The notes: generated by a model not told the origin, from the sequence alone. A stretch of 64,000 bases of DNA from Pseudomonas fluorescens (GCF_001708445.1 NZ_CP015637.1:248001-312000), one strand, 5' to 3'. Counted from the stretch's first letter, positions 1-11,621 are shown. Translations and numbers: made by a program.

Positions 1-2
1 GC

Positions 3-971
3 GATCGCCAGCAACTGAGCACACGCCTGGTCGGGCACTCGCCCCAAATGCTGCGCCTGCGCGAACAGATCGGCGCACTGGCAGCGACCCGCGCCGATGT
101 ACTGATCCTGGGTGAAACCGGGGCCGGCAAGGAAGTGGTGGCCCGTGCGCTGCACGACCTGTCGAACCGGCGCAGCGGGCCATTCGTGGCGATCAACGCC
201 GGGGCGCTGGCGGAGTCGGTGGTGGAAAGCGAACTGTTTGGCCATGAACCCGGCGCGTTTACCGGGGCGCAGAAGCGCCGGATCGGCAAGTTCGAATTCG
301 CCAATGGCGGCACGCTGTTCCTTGATGAAATCGAAAGCATGAGCCTGGATGTACAGGTCAAACTGCTGCGCCTGTTACAGGAACGCGTGGTCGAACGCCT
401 TGGCGGCAATCAGTTGATCCCGCTGGATATCCGCATCATCGCGGCCACCAAGGAAGACTTGCGCCAGGCCGCCGACCAGGGCCGCTTCCGTGCCGACTTG
501 TACTACCGCCTCAACGTCGCACCGTTGCGCATTCCGCCGCTGCGCGAACGGGGCGAAGACGCACTGATGCTGTTCCAGCACTTTGCCGACGAAGCCAGCA
601 GCCGCCACGGCCTGCCACTGCACGAGCTGCAACCAGGCCAACGTGCGTTGCTGTTGCGCCACAACTGGCCGGGCAATGTGCGCGAACTGCAGAACGCCGC
701 AGAACGCTTTGCCCTCGGCCTGGAGTTGGCGCTGGATAACACCCCGGACAATCCGGTAACCGGCGTGCTGACCTCGACCCCGGGCGGCTTGAGCGAACAG
801 GTCGAGCAGTTCGAAAAAAGCCTGATCGCCGCCGAACTGACCCGCCCCCACAGTTCCCTGCGCAGCCTCGCCGAAGCCCTGGGCGTACCGCGCAAGACCT
901 TGCACGACAAACTTCGCAAGCACGGCCTGAACTTCGCCGACAGCAGCAACCAAGGCGCTGACGACGAATGA
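3..971 (+). CDS. dctD: Sigma54-dependent response regulator, DctD-like, C-terminal part (5' end outside the window)
   Basis: The frame is open from base 3, so the receiver domain and the true start lie before the window. What is present is the AAA+ domain and a Fis-type DNA-binding tail. Visible motifs are the Walker A segment GETGAGKE, the sigma54-contact loop GAFTGA, the Walker B segment FLDEIE and an arginine-rich LRERGEDA segment. The C-terminal helix-turn-helix (SLAEALGVPRKTLHDKLRKH) resembles DctD, which activates C4-dicarboxylate uptake with the sensor DctB. The gene overlaps the first possible start of the next gene by an ATGA. The DctD assignment rests on the tail and on the gene neighbourhood; another sigma54 activator cannot be excluded without the receiver domain. 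Confidence 0.85.
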   Translation, partial: DRQQLSTRLVGHSPQMLRLREQIGALAATRADVLILGETGAGKEVVARALHDLSNRRSGPFVAINAGALAESVVESELFGHEPGAFTGAQKRRIGKFEFANGGTLFLDEIESMSLDVQVKLLRLLQERVVERLGGNQLIPLDIRIIAATKEDLRQAADQGRFRADLYYRLNVAPLRIPPLRERGEDALMLFQHFADEASSRHGLPLHELQPGQRALLLRHNWPGNVRELQNAAERFALGLELALDNTPDNPVTGVLTSTPGGLSEQVEQFEKSLIAAELTRPHSSLRSLAEALGVPRKTLHDKLRKHGLNFADSSNQGADDE

Positions 972-997
972 CCCTGCCCACTCACCAAGAGGCCGCC

Positions 998-1453
998 ATG
1001 AGCCGCGACAGCCGTTACCTGGAATCCATCCTCCACCACGACATCCCCCTGACCCGTGAAATGGGCCTCAAGGTGCTCGACTGGCAACACGGCCAACTGC
1101 GATTGCACCTGCCCTTGCAAGCCAATATCAACCACAAGAGCACCATGTTCGGTGGCAGCCTCTATTGCGGCGCGGTGCTGGCGGGTTGGGGCTGGCTGCA
1201 CCTGCAACTGCGCGAGGAAGGAATTGAAGACGGGCATATCGTGATTCAGGAAGGGCAGATCAGCTATCCGCTGCCCGTGACGCAAGACGCGACCGCCATT
1301 TGCGCGGCGCCGGAGGAGAAGGTGTGGAAGCGCTTTTTAGCCACCTACAAGCGCTATGGCCGGGCGCGGTTGACGTTGGACACGTGGATCGTAAATGAGG
1401 GCAGTGAAGAGCTGGCAGTGACTTTCACCGGCCAGTACGTCCTGCACCGCTGA
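998..1453 (+). CDS. YiiD_C-type hot-dog thioesterase
   Basis: This is a 151-residue cytoplasmic protein with the hot-dog fold signature of the YiiD C-terminal thioesterase family: NHKSTMFGGSLYCGAVLAGW near residues 45-65 holds the central helix. An upstream in-frame ATG at 968 overlaps the preceding stop codon, but I chose the ATG at 998 because AAGAGG sits six bases before it. The natural substrate is unknown; the family is annotated as acyl-CoA or acyl-ACP thioesterase. It is probably co-transcribed with the regulator upstream, from which it is separated by 26 bases. Confidence 0.75.
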   Translation: MSRDSRYLESILHHDIPLTREMGLKVLDWQHGQLRLHLPLQANINHKSTMFGGSLYCGAVLAGWGWLHLQLREEGIEDGHIVIQEGQISYPLPVTQDATAICAAPEEKVWKRFLATYKRYGRARLTLDTWIVNEGSEELAVTFTGQYVLHR

Positions 1454-1471
1454 AAGCCATCACACAAAACC

Positions 1472-1520
1472 AATGTGGGAGGGGGCAAGTCGAATCGTCG
1501 CACCGCCCCTCCCACATTTT
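1472..1520. terminator. Convergent REP-type hairpin acting as terminator
   Basis: Thirteen-base arms AATGTGGGAGGGG and CCCCTCCCACATT enclose a 21-base loop and are followed by TTTT. The arms are the REP sequence typical of fluorescent pseudomonads. It lies between two convergent genes, so it can end transcription in both directions. Confidence 0.7.
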
Positions 1521-1534
1521 GATCTGCGCTGGTT

Positions 1535-2371
1535 TTAAGATCTTGCCAAAGTCAGCAAGCGTTCACGCCACGCCGCCTTCGCCGGTAACGCCAGGAAGAA
1601 GGGGTTCAACAACGATGCCCGCGCCGGGTAGCTGAACGGCTCGCCACTCAACTCCAGTACCTCGCCGCCCGCCCCTTCCAATACACCCTGCGCCGCAGCG
1701 GTATCCCACTGCGAGGTCGGCGCCAGGCGCGGATAGCAATCGGCGCTGCCTTCGGCCAATAGGCAGAATTTCAACGAACTGCCGATATTCGCCAGCTTCA
1801 ACTCCCCCACCCCTTCGCTCAAGCCATTGAGCAAACGCTCCTGCTCTGGGCTGGTATGCCGACGGCTGGCAACCACGGTGAAGGCTTCACCCGCCGCCGG
1901 AGTCTCGCGTACCTGGATCTGCCTGGGCGCTTCATTCACGTCCGAACGCCACGCGCCAAGCCCTGCGCCGCCGAAGTAGCACCGGCCGTTGGTGGGCATG
2001 GATACCACGCCAAATATCACACGGCCCTGTTCGATCAACGCAATGTTGACGGTAAATTCTTCACTGCCGGCGATAAATTCCTTGGTGCCATCCAGCGGGT
2101 CCACCAGCCACCACCGCTGCCAGCCGGCGCGTACGCTCTGGTCGATATCGGCGTCTTCTTCGGACAACACCGGGATACTCGGGTCCAGGGCTGTCAAACC
2201 GGCGAGAATCAGGTGATGGGCGGCCAGGTCCGCGGCCGTCACCGGCGAATCGTCAGCCTTGGACGTCACCGCCACTTCGGCGCGCCAGTACGGCAGGATG
2301 ACTTCACCCGCCTGGCGAGCCAGTTCGATCACAGGGGCGATAAACGGGTGGCCTAAAAACAGTTCGCTCAT
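1535..2371 (-). CDS. cysQ: 3'(2'),5'-bisphosphate nucleotidase CysQ
   Basis: CysQ hydrolyses 3'-phosphoadenosine 5'-phosphate (PAP), the by-product of sulfate assimilation, to AMP and phosphate. The 278-residue protein belongs to the inositol monophosphatase superfamily. The metal-binding acidic pair is at SEED (about residues 70-73), the hallmark motif DPLDGTKEF begins near D91, and the C-terminal metal ligand lies in QWDTAA near residue 222. Its start overlaps the end of nudE by four bases (ATGA), indicating translational coupling. The pair with NudE and the neighbouring yrfG form a conserved nucleotide clean-up cluster. Confidence 0.95.
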   Translation of the reverse strand: MSELFLGHPFIAPVIELARQAGEVILPYWRAEVAVTSKADDSPVTAADLAAHHLILAGLTALDPSIPVLSEEDADIDQSVRAGWQRWWLVDPLDGTKEFIAGSEEFTVNIALIEQGRVIFGVVSMPTNGRCYFGGAGLGAWRSDVNEAPRQIQVRETPAAGEAFTVVASRRHTSPEQERLLNGLSEGVGELKLANIGSSLKFCLLAEGSADCYPRLAPTSQWDTAAAQGVLEGAGGEVLELSGEPFSYPARASLLNPFFLALPAKAAWRERLLTLARS

Positions 2372-2934
2372 GCGCTAAACGCTCCTCGCTGGGTCAACAG
2401 GTCTCGTACCAGATACAACGCAGCCAGCGCGCGGCCTTCGCTGAACTGCTCATTTTGCGCCAGTTGCGACAACTCGCGCAGGTTGACCCTGTCCACGCGC
2501 ATCGGTTCAGGTTCATCACCTTCCAGGCGTTCTTCATAGAGGTCGGTGGCCAGCACCACCTGGATTTTCTGGCTCATATAGCCGGGGGACAGTGACAGCT
2601 CAGTGAGGTGCTCCAACTGGCGGGCGCCATAACCGGCTTCCTCCTTGAGCTCGCGGTCCGCCGCCGCCAGCACGTCCTCGCCGGGCTCGATCAGCCCCTT
2701 GGGCAAGGACAGCTCGTATTCGTCGGTGCCACCGCAGTACTCTTCCACCAGCAGCGCATGGTCGGCGTCGATCATTGCCACGATCATCACCGCGCCGTAC
2801 CCGGCACCACGTCCCACCAGGCGCTCGTAGGTGCGTTCAACGCCATTGGAAAAGCGCAATTGCACTTCCTCCACGCGGAACAAACGGCTACTGGCGACTA
2901 TTTCGCGGGCGAGGACGGTGGGTTTCTGGCGCAT
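2368..2934 (-). CDS. nudE: ADP compounds hydrolase NudE (Nudix)
   Basis: NudE hydrolyses ADP-ribose, Ap3A, NADH and related ADP-containing compounds. The 188-residue protein shows a full Nudix box from G80 to G101, with the catalytic stretch RELKEEAGYG. It is the first gene of the nudE-cysQ pair on the minus strand and is divergent from yrfG across an 87-base gap, which should contain both promoters. Confidence 0.93.
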   Translation of the reverse strand: MRQKPTVLAREIVASSRLFRVEEVQLRFSNGVERTYERLVGRGAGYGAVMIVAMIDADHALLVEEYCGGTDEYELSLPKGLIEPGEDVLAAADRELKEEAGYGARQLEHLTELSLSPGYMSQKIQVVLATDLYEERLEGDEPEPMRVDRVNLRELSQLAQNEQFSEGRALAALYLVRDLLTQRGAFSA

Positions 2935-3021
2935 AAGCGGCTCCTTGGCGTGATCGGGTTACTATACCGTGGCTTTTCCGATTGTCTGTGTCGGATATCT
3001 TTACTTACATGAGACCGCCCC

Positions 3022-3684
3022 ATGCCCTCTTTGCCCTGGCACGCCATCGACACTGTCCTGCTGGACATGGACGGCACCCTGCTCGACCTGCATTACGACA
3101 ACCATTTCTGGATGGAACACCTGCCTCAGCGCTACGCCCAGTTGCATGGTGTGAGTCGGGCCATGGCCGAGATGGAGTTGCAGCCGCTGTTCGAGCGTAA
3201 CGCCGGACAGTTGCAATGGTATTGCCTGGATTTCTGGAGCACCGAACTGAACATTCCGGTGCGCGAGCTCAAGCTGGAAACCGCCCACCTGATCGCCCTG
3301 CGCCCAGGTGCCGATACCTTTCTGGCGGCGATCAAACAGGCCGGAAAACGGGTGATCCTGATCACCAACGCTCATCGTGACTCGCTGTCATTGAAGTTGG
3401 AACGCATTGAGTTGGCGCCGTATTTCGAGCGATTGATCAGCTCCCACGACTACGGTTTCGCCAAGGAAAACCCGCAGTTCTGGGATGCCTTGCAAGCCGA
3501 TATCCGGTTCGACCCGGCGCGCAGCCTGTTTATCGACGACACGTTGCCGATCCTGCGCAGCGCCCAGAAATTTGGCGTGGGGCATTTGCTGGCGGTGAAA
3601 GAGCCGGACAGCCAAAAAGGGCCCAAGGACACCGGGGAATTTGCCGCAGTCGAGGATTACCGGGACCTTATTGTCGGACTTTGA
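3022..3684 (+). CDS. yrfG: GMP/IMP nucleotidase YrfG (HAD family)
   Basis: This is a 220-residue haloacid-dehalogenase hydrolase. Motif I is DMDGTL with nucleophile D15 and acid/base D17, motif II is ITNA, and motif IV includes FIDDTLPIL. In E. coli YrfG dephosphorylates GMP and IMP. The position next to nudE is conserved across gammaproteobacteria and supports the assignment. It is transcribed divergently from nudE and ends at a REP-type terminator. Confidence 0.9.
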   Translation: MPSLPWHAIDTVLLDMDGTLLDLHYDNHFWMEHLPQRYAQLHGVSRAMAEMELQPLFERNAGQLQWYCLDFWSTELNIPVRELKLETAHLIALRPGADTFLAAIKQAGKRVILITNAHRDSLSLKLERIELAPYFERLISSHDYGFAKENPQFWDALQADIRFDPARSLFIDDTLPILRSAQKFGVGHLLAVKEPDSQKGPKDTGEFAAVEDYRDLIVGL

Positions 3685-3690
3685 CCCCTT

Positions 3691-3722
3691 GTGGGAGGGA
3701 GCAAGCCCCCTCCCACATTTTT
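3691..3722. terminator. REP-type convergent terminator
   Basis: GTGGGAGGG pairs with CCCTCCCAC across an eight-base loop and is followed by a run of five T. It separates the convergent yrfG and BON-LysM genes. Confidence 0.75.
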
Positions 3723-3732
3723 ACTTTGTGAA

Positions 3733-4173
3733 TTACTCAGGAATACGCAGCGTCTGCCCTGGGTAAATCTTGTCTGGATGAGACAACAGCGGCTTGTTGG
3801 CCTCGAAGATATCGTTGTACCGGCTGGCCTTGCCGTAAACCGCCAGGGAAATCGCGCTGAGGGTGTCGCCCTTTTTCACCACGACGAAACGGGCGGCGGC
3901 AACTACCGGGCCGGTTACGGTGATCTGGTCATCCACACTGGCCACACCGGCAATGTTGCCGGCCGCCAGAATGATTTTTTCTTTCTCTTCCTGACTGGCC
4001 ACGGTCCCTGTAAGCGTGACCTTGTCACCCTCGACAGTGGCGTGAACATCCGGATTACCCAGCCCGACTTCTTCAATGTGCTTTTTCAGATCATCACTGG
4101 CGTTGGCGTTGCCCGGCGTCAACAGCTTGACCAACTTCTCGCCGGCTTCCTTAACAAAGCTAAAAAGACTCAT
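3733..4173 (-). CDS. kbp: BON-LysM protein, Kbp/YgaU-like potassium-binding protein
   Basis: The 146-residue protein has a BON domain (about residues 26-88, VTLTGTVASQEEK) followed by a LysM domain (about 96-145, VKKGDTLSAISLAVYG ... IYPGQTLRIPE). E. coli Kbp has the same order and about the same length and binds K+ in the cytoplasm. There is no signal peptide, which argues against a cell-wall role despite the LysM domain. The open frame continues upstream to 4980, but ATG 4173 has AAGGAGA seven bases upstream and begins exactly where the family begins. It is often annotated in Pseudomonas as peptidoglycan-binding LysM protein. Confidence 0.9.
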   Translation of the reverse strand: MSLFSFVKEAGEKLVKLLTPGNANASDDLKKHIEEVGLGNPDVHATVEGDKVTLTGTVASQEEKEKIILAAGNIAGVASVDDQITVTGPVVAAARFVVVKKGDTLSAISLAVYGKASRYNDIFEANKPLLSHPDKIYPGQTLRIPE

Positions 4174-4305
4174 AGTGCGCTCTCCTTGATAGTTGATTTC
4201 CAGATGCCCAAGACTAGACCAGCCCCGAAGACTTGGGTTCCAGCCCGACCAAAGACCCAAACGCGCTAGAATCCCCCCGCCATTGGAATAAGCCCTGGAG
4301 CGAAG

Positions 4306-5193
4306 ATGGACATCAAGCAGCTGAAATTCCTCATCGCCCTCGACGAGACCCGTCACTTCGGCCAGGCAGCAGCGCGTTGCCATATCACCCAGCCGACCCT
4401 GTCGATGCGCCTGCGCAGCCTGGAAGAAGAACTCGACCTGCCGCTGGTCAATCGTGGCCAGCGCTTCGAGGGCTTTACCGCCCCCGGCGAGCGAGTACTG
4501 GCCTGGGCGCGCACGGTGCTGGCAGCCTATGACGGCTTGCAGGCCGAAGCGGCGGCGTGTCGTGGCAACCTCGTCGGTACGTTGCGCCTGGGGGTGGTGC
4601 CGCTGTCGAGCTTCGATCCGTTGGCGTTGATGCAGCAACTGCACAAGGAACACCCGAGCCTGCGCTTTGAGCTTTCGGCCCTCAGCTCCGAACAGATTCT
4701 GGAACAACTGGCGAGCAATCGCCTGGACCTCGGCGTGTCGTACCTGGAGCGCCTGGACAATGAACGCTTCGACTCCCTGGCGCTCGGCGAAACCCGCATG
4801 GGCCTGCTCTACGACCAGCGCTATTTCAGCTTCGGCGACACACCGCTGAGCTGGGAAGCGTTGATCGAACTGCCCCTGGGCATGCTCACCAGCGGCATGC
4901 ACTTTCGCCAGTCCATCGACCACAACTTCCACAGCCGGGGCCTGCACCCGCAGCCGCTGTTGCAAACCGATGCCGTCCATCAGTTGTTACAAGCGGTACA
5001 CGGCGGGCTGTGCTGCGCGGTAATGCCCTTGGACGGTGGCCTGGATGCGCTCACCGAGCACTTGCGCCTGCAACCGATCGAAGACGCCCACACCCTCGCG
5101 CGCCTGGGGCTGATCATGCGTCGCAGCGCGCCCCGTTCGGCGCTGGCGGAAGCCTGTTTTGCGCTGTACCAGAAATTGCTGGCAGAGCATTGA
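4306..5193 (+). CDS. LysR-family transcriptional regulator beside fdhD
   Basis: The 295-residue protein has the N-terminal LysR winged helix-turn-helix (MDIKQLKFLIALDETRHFGQ, then AAARCHITQPTLSMRLRSLEEEL) and the usual periplasmic-binding-protein-like effector domain from about residue 90. It lies immediately upstream of fdhD and the molybdopterin oxidoreductase in the same direction, with a 97-base gap, so it may control them. The effector is unknown. The N-terminus does not match OxyR, CysB or MetR closely enough to name it. Confidence 0.85.
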   Translation: MDIKQLKFLIALDETRHFGQAAARCHITQPTLSMRLRSLEEELDLPLVNRGQRFEGFTAPGERVLAWARTVLAAYDGLQAEAAACRGNLVGTLRLGVVPLSSFDPLALMQQLHKEHPSLRFELSALSSEQILEQLASNRLDLGVSYLERLDNERFDSLALGETRMGLLYDQRYFSFGDTPLSWEALIELPLGMLTSGMHFRQSIDHNFHSRGLHPQPLLQTDAVHQLLQAVHGGLCCAVMPLDGGLDALTEHLRLQPIEDAHTLARLGLIMRRSAPRSALAEACFALYQKLLAEH

Positions 5194-5290
5194 TCGACGT
5201 CATCTATCGGCAGATCAGTACTGGCAATTAGACGCGACGCTTTGTCGCGCCTAGTCTAGACACTGATCAATCCGCCGGTGGTACTGCCCC

Positions 5291-6126
5291 ATGAACGCCA
5301 AGCGCCCAGTCTGCGCGGCGCCCGCCCCTGAAACGTCCGCGCCCGCCGCCAGCCAGAGCTACCAGTTCTGCAACCTCGAACACACAGAGGCCGCCAGCAC
5401 GGCATTGGCGAAAGAAGTGGCGCTGGCAATTGCCTATAACGACATCAGCCAGGCAGTCATGCTGGTGACGCCCACTGACCTGGAAGACTTTATTGTCGGG
5501 TTCAGCATGGGTAGCGGCATTATTACCGACGTTGGCGACATTTATGACCTGAAACTCAGCGGCTCGGGCGCCACTCAATACGCTCAAGTCCAAATCTCCA
5601 GCCGCGCGTTTTGGAACCTCAAGCAGCAGCGTCGCCAATTGGCGGGCACCAGCGGCTGCGGTTTGTGTGGCGTGGAAGCCGTGGAACAGGCACTGCCAGA
5701 CCTCCAAGTGCTGCCCGGCGCCCCCTTGCCGCCCGCCGCATGGCTCGACGGCCTGCGCCAACGCATCAGCGCCTTCCAGCCTTTGGGCCAATACAGTGGC
5801 GCCGTGCACGCGGCGGTGTTTATGAACAATCAGGGCGAACTGTTGCTGGGCCGCGAAGACATTGGCCGGCATAACGCCCTGGATAAGTTGATCGGCGCCC
5901 TGATCCGCCAAAAGATCCCGACAGCGGGTGGCCTGGCAATTGTCACCAGCCGTTGCAGCCTCGAATTGATCCAGAAAGTCCTGCGCGCGGGCATCCAGAC
6001 CCTGGTCAGCCTGTCGTCGCCCACCGGCCTGGCCCTGCAATGGGCGCGCCGGCACAACCTCAACCTCATCCACCTGCCGCAGAAAAGTGCGCCGCGGGTC
6101 TACAGCCCTGCGATGGAGTACCAGCC

Positions 6127-6130
<4 letters not shown>
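5291..6130 (+). CDS. fdhD: Formate dehydrogenase accessory sulfurtransferase FdhD
   Basis: FdhD carries sulfur from the cysteine desulfurase IscS to the molybdenum centre of formate dehydrogenases. The 279-residue protein has the required redox pair in GTSGCGLCGVE (C123 and C126) and the family motif FGREDIGRHNALDK-like segment LLLGREDIGRHNALDKLIG. The stop codon overlaps the start of the oxidoreductase gene (ATGA), so the two are translationally coupled, which fits a maturation factor next to its client. The first 20 residues are low-complexity Ala/Pro and probably unstructured. Confidence 0.93.
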
Positions 6131-8475
<2,345 letters not shown>

Positions 8476-8496
8476 CGAGAATCCGGACACAAAAAA

Positions 8497-8520
8497 GGCC
8501 GCTTTTGCATAAAAGCGGCC
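8497..8520. terminator. Perfect ten-base-stem hairpin after the oxidoreductase gene
   Basis: GGCCGCTTTT and AAAAGCGGCC flank a GCAT loop. The plus strand lacks a T tract after the stem, but six A precede it, so the minus-strand reading looks like a better terminator. It is still well placed to end the fdhD operon. Confidence 0.65.
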
Positions 8521-8678
8521 GTTCCGAAGTAGCTAAAGACCCACAAAAATTACTTAAGTTCCCCTGCTAAAACAGTAACTTATGGAATTGTGCACAACTC
8601 GTGTTACTGGTCGGATTTCTATTGTCACAATGTCGATACAGCCTCAGGATCGCGCCGTCATCCTCTTGAGGTCTCTCT

Positions 8679-9155
8679 ATGAAGTTCTCCTCGATTCTCT
8701 TGTTGTCCCTTGGCCTGGTCAGTGGCGCAGCCATGGCCGGTGGCACCACCGAAGCCGGTGTGGGCGGCGCATTGGGCGGGGTACTCGGTTCGGTTGTGGG
8801 CCAGCAGGTCGGCGGTAACACCGGTTCGGCCATTGGCGCAGCCCTGGGCGGTGCGGGCGGCAGCGCGGTGGGCGCCGACAAACGCAGCCGCGGCGAAGCC
8901 GCTATTGGCGGCGCTCTGGGCGCAGCCGGCGGCAACGTGGTAGGCCGCAGCATGGGCGGCACCACCGGCAGCCTGATCGGCGCAGCTGCCGGCGGCGGCG
9001 CGGGTGGCGCACTGGGCAACTACATGGGCAACAAGAGCGATGACGACGACCGCCGTTATCGTGGCCGTGACGACCGTCGCTACTACCGGGACGGTCATCC
9101 TGGCCGTGGCCATGCCTATGGGCATCGCAAGAACAAACATCACTACCGTGATTGA
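8679..9155 (+). CDS. Glycine-zipper envelope protein
   Basis: The 158-residue protein starts with a clear signal peptide (cleavage near AMA-GG, about residue 21). Residues 25-115 are dominated by GxxxG/GxxxA repeats such as GGALGGVLGSVVG, the glycine-zipper pattern of membrane-inserting proteins. The tail (about 118-158) is charged, rich in Asp, Arg, Tyr and His (DDDDRRYRGRDDRRYYRD). It probably sits in the outer membrane or periplasm. Related proteins in Pseudomonas have no assigned function. An inverted repeat CAGTAAC/GTTACTG (8573-8609) precedes the gene and may be regulatory. Confidence 0.8.
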   Translation: MKFSSILLLSLGLVSGAAMAGGTTEAGVGGALGGVLGSVVGQQVGGNTGSAIGAALGGAGGSAVGADKRSRGEAAIGGALGAAGGNVVGRSMGGTTGSLIGAAAGGGAGGALGNYMGNKSDDDDRRYRGRDDRRYYRDGHPGRGHAYGHRKNKHHYRD

Positions 9156-9183
9156 TCAGATCTAGAGAACATCGAAGAAACAC

Positions 9184-9211
9184 TGTGGGAGGGGGCTTGC
9201 TCCCTTCCACA
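9184..9211. repeat. Single REP palindrome
   Basis: TGTGGGAGGGGGCTTGC pairs imperfectly with CTCCCTTCCACA. It lies between convergent genes and is one more copy of the dispersed REP family seen through the window. Confidence 0.75.
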
Positions 9212-9228
9212 TGGGTTTCCATGCAAAG

Positions 9229-9660
9229 TCAGGCCACCAACCCCTGCAACGCTTCGCGTAATCGCCCCGGAATCATCACCGGCTGGTTCGACCCACGATC
9301 CACGAACACATGCACGAAGCGTCCCGCCGCACAGGCCTCCTCTTCGCCCGCCTTGAACACCGCCAACTCATACTGCACTGAACTGTTGCCCAACTTGCCT
9401 ACCCGCAGGCCGATTTCTATACGGTCGGGAAAGGCGATCGACGCAAAGTAGTCACACGCCGAACTCACCACGAACCCCACCACTTCGCCATCGTGAATAT
9501 CCAACCCGCCCTGCTCGATCAGGTAGGTATTCACCGCCGTGTCAAAGAAGCTGTAGTAGGTCACGTTGTTCACATGGCCATACACGTCGTTGTCGTGCCA
9601 GCGCGTGATGATCGGCTGGAAGTGACGGTAATCGGCGCGTTGGGGCGTTGAGTCGGGCAT
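9229..9660 (-). CDS. YbgC/FadM-type acyl-CoA thioesterase
   Basis: This protein of about 143 residues has a hot-dog fold with the 4-hydroxybenzoyl-CoA thioesterase signature RWHDNDVYGHVNNVTYYSFF; the aspartate within it (WHDND) is the usual catalytic residue. The substrate is presumably an acyl-CoA, and no neighbour points to a pathway. ATG 9660 is preceded by AGGTG at five bases; a GTG at 9666 is an alternative start two codons earlier. Confidence 0.85.
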   Translation of the reverse strand: MPDSTPQRADYRHFQPIITRWHDNDVYGHVNNVTYYSFFDTAVNTYLIEQGGLDIHDGEVVGFVVSSACDYFASIAFPDRIEIGLRVGKLGNSSVQYELAVFKAGEEEACAAGRFVHVFVDRGSNQPVMIPGRLREALQGLVA

Positions 9661-9683
9661 GGGCACACCTCATGAAAGTGGGT

Positions 9684-11621
9684 TTACAGGTCATTCAAAT
9701 GGGCTGCTGCCCATTCGCGCACTTCGGCGTAGGGGTAGTCTTCCAGCGCTGCAAACCCCGGAATGCCCCGTGCCTTCAACTTGGTGAACAACGGCACGCT
9801 GATACCGCCCAGGAAGCGCGTCAGCCGCTCCGCACCAGGCAAGTGACCGGTGTGCTCATGATGCCTGTGGATAAAATCACCGCACAGTCCCATGAAGTTT
9901 TTATCCACAAGCGGCGGCAGGCTCGGCGGCGCCGGCAAATGCGCGACATGACCGTGGCACACCGAACAATGCCCGCAACGCTGCGGCGCATTCTCATCAC
10001 CAAAATACTGGGCGAGGCGTTGCCCCAGGCAATGATCGGTGGCAAACAGGTCGAGCATGGCGTGAATCCGTGCAACTTCTCCCACCTCGTGCTGCTTGAA
10101 GCCTGTGTATAACTCAGCACTCAGTGCCTGTGGATCAAAGTCGGTATTGAGCAGGCTATAGACCTCAGTCATCTGCTTGCTTTCCAGCTCGATCAGGCCC
10201 TGTTCCTGGAAGTAATCCAGCGCCTTCACCACCCGATTGCGCTCGGCATTGTGCTGTTGATACAGCGCGTCGAAATCCACCGTCGCCCAGGTTTTCGCAC
10301 GTTTGCACACCTGGACGATCGCCGCGACAAACTGCTGGCGCTCGCCGGAAAAACGCGCCAGCAAGGCGTCGGGCTCTATCAGGTACTTGAAGCGGTACTC
10401 GGCATAAAACGCATAGCGCGGGGCGATCACGCCCTTGAGCTCCAGCTGGACCAGCAACGTCTTGAGCGGCAGCTCGCGGATGTTGCTATGGTCCGACAGC
10501 GAACGCAGCAGGAACTCCCACTGCCCATCGCTGCGCACCGCCTGCAACTCTTCCAGTACACGGCGAATCCCTTCCTGCTCGGGCGTGTCGCCATACACAA
10601 AGTTCTCCAGCACATTGAGGCTGTCGCGGTTGGCCAGTACCAGGCAATCGGACGGCTGCCCATCGCGCCCCGCACGGCCGATTTCCTGGCTGTAGTTCTC
10701 GATGGACTTGGGCAGGTCGAAGTGCACCACATTGCGAATGTCGCTCTTGTCGATCCCCATGCCAAACGCAATGGTGGCGACGATGCAATTGGAGCGTCCC
10801 CCCATGAAGCGCTGTTGGATGCCCTCGCGCTTATCGTGGGGCAAACCCGCGTGATACGCCTCGGCCTGGATGCCGTTGCGGTTCAGGTGCTCGGCAATCT
10901 GCTCGGCGGTTTTCTGCAAGGTGACGTAGACGATGCTCGGCTGGTTGGCGCGTTCGCCCATCCACTGCACCAACCGCCGACGCTTGTCTGCGCCCGCTAC
11001 CGGCTCCACCAGCAGGTTGAGGTTGGGCCGGTAGAAGCCTGTGGTGACCACGTCGCCTGGGGCAATGGCGAACTTGGCCTGCATGTCGGCAATCACCTTG
11101 GGCGTGGCCGTGGCAGTCAACAGCAGCGCTTGTGGGATATTGAACTGGCGCTGGTAGTCCGGCAGCTTCAGATAGTCCGGACGAAAGTTGTGACCCCATT
11201 CGGAAATACAGTGCGCTTCGTCCACCACCAGCAACGAGATCGGCACGCTTTGCAGAAAGTTGCGAAAGCGCTCGTTCTTCAAACGCTCCACGGAAATCAT
11301 CAGGATTTTCAACTCGCCCGAACGCGCACGCGCCATCACATCGTTGGCGTCATCGCGGCTCTGGGCCGAATCGATACTGCCGGCCGAAATGCCATGGCGT
11401 TGCAGGAACCCCAACTGGTCCTGCATCAGCGCCAGCAACGGCGACACTACCAACGTCAGGTGCGGCAGCAATACCGCCGACAGCTGGTAACACAGGGACT
11501 TTCCCGACCCGGTAGGGAAAATCGCCGCGGCCGAACGCCCGGCCAGTACGGCGCTGACGGTTTCTTCCTGGCCCGAACGAAACTGTGGATAACCAAAGAC
11601 CTGCTGGAGGGTGTCGTGCAT
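9684..11621 (-). CDS. recQ: RecQ-family ATP-dependent DNA helicase
   Basis: The 645-residue protein shows all hallmarks of RecQ: Walker A TGSGKS (about residue 37-42), the DEAH box at 134-137 followed by the aromatic-rich loop CISEWGHNFRPDY, helicase domain 2 with the GRAGRDGQPSDC motif, and four cysteines around HCLGQ and CGHCSVC that should bind zinc. RecQ unwinds forks and recombination intermediates. ATG 11621 has GGAGT seven bases upstream and begins with the family's usual MHDTLQQVFGY; the frame is open 57 codons further back without support. Confidence 0.92.
   Translation of the reverse strand: MHDTLQQVFGYPQFRSGQEETVSAVLAGRSAAAIFPTGSGKSLCYQLSAVLLPHLTLVVSPLLALMQDQLGFLQRHGISAGSIDSAQSRDDANDVMARARSGELKILMISVERLKNERFRNFLQSVPISLLVVDEAHCISEWGHNFRPDYLKLPDYQRQFNIPQALLLTATATPKVIADMQAKFAIAPGDVVTTGFYRPNLNLLVEPVAGADKRRRLVQWMGERANQPSIVYVTLQKTAEQIAEHLNRNGIQAEAYHAGLPHDKREGIQQRFMGGRSNCIVATIAFGMGIDKSDIRNVVHFDLPKSIENYSQEIGRAGRDGQPSDCLVLANRDSLNVLENFVYGDTPEQEGIRRVLEELQAVRSDGQWEFLLRSLSDHSNIRELPLKTLLVQLELKGVIAPRYAFYAEYRFKYLIEPDALLARFSGERQQFVAAIVQVCKRAKTWATVDFDALYQQHNAERNRVVKALDYFQEQGLIELESKQMTEVYSLLNTDFDPQALSAELYTGFKQHEVGEVARIHAMLDLFATDHCLGQRLAQYFGDENAPQRCGHCSVCHGHVAHLPAPPSLPPLVDKNFMGLCGDFIHRHHEHTGHLPGAERLTRFLGGISVPLFTKLKARGIPGFAALEDYPYAEVREWAAAHLNDL

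Noticed and set aside
3733..4980. Long 415-residue version of the BON-LysM protein
   Set aside because: The extra 269 residues run antisense through the LysR gene and are unlike any domain; ATG 4173 has a strong ribosome-binding site and gives the family length.
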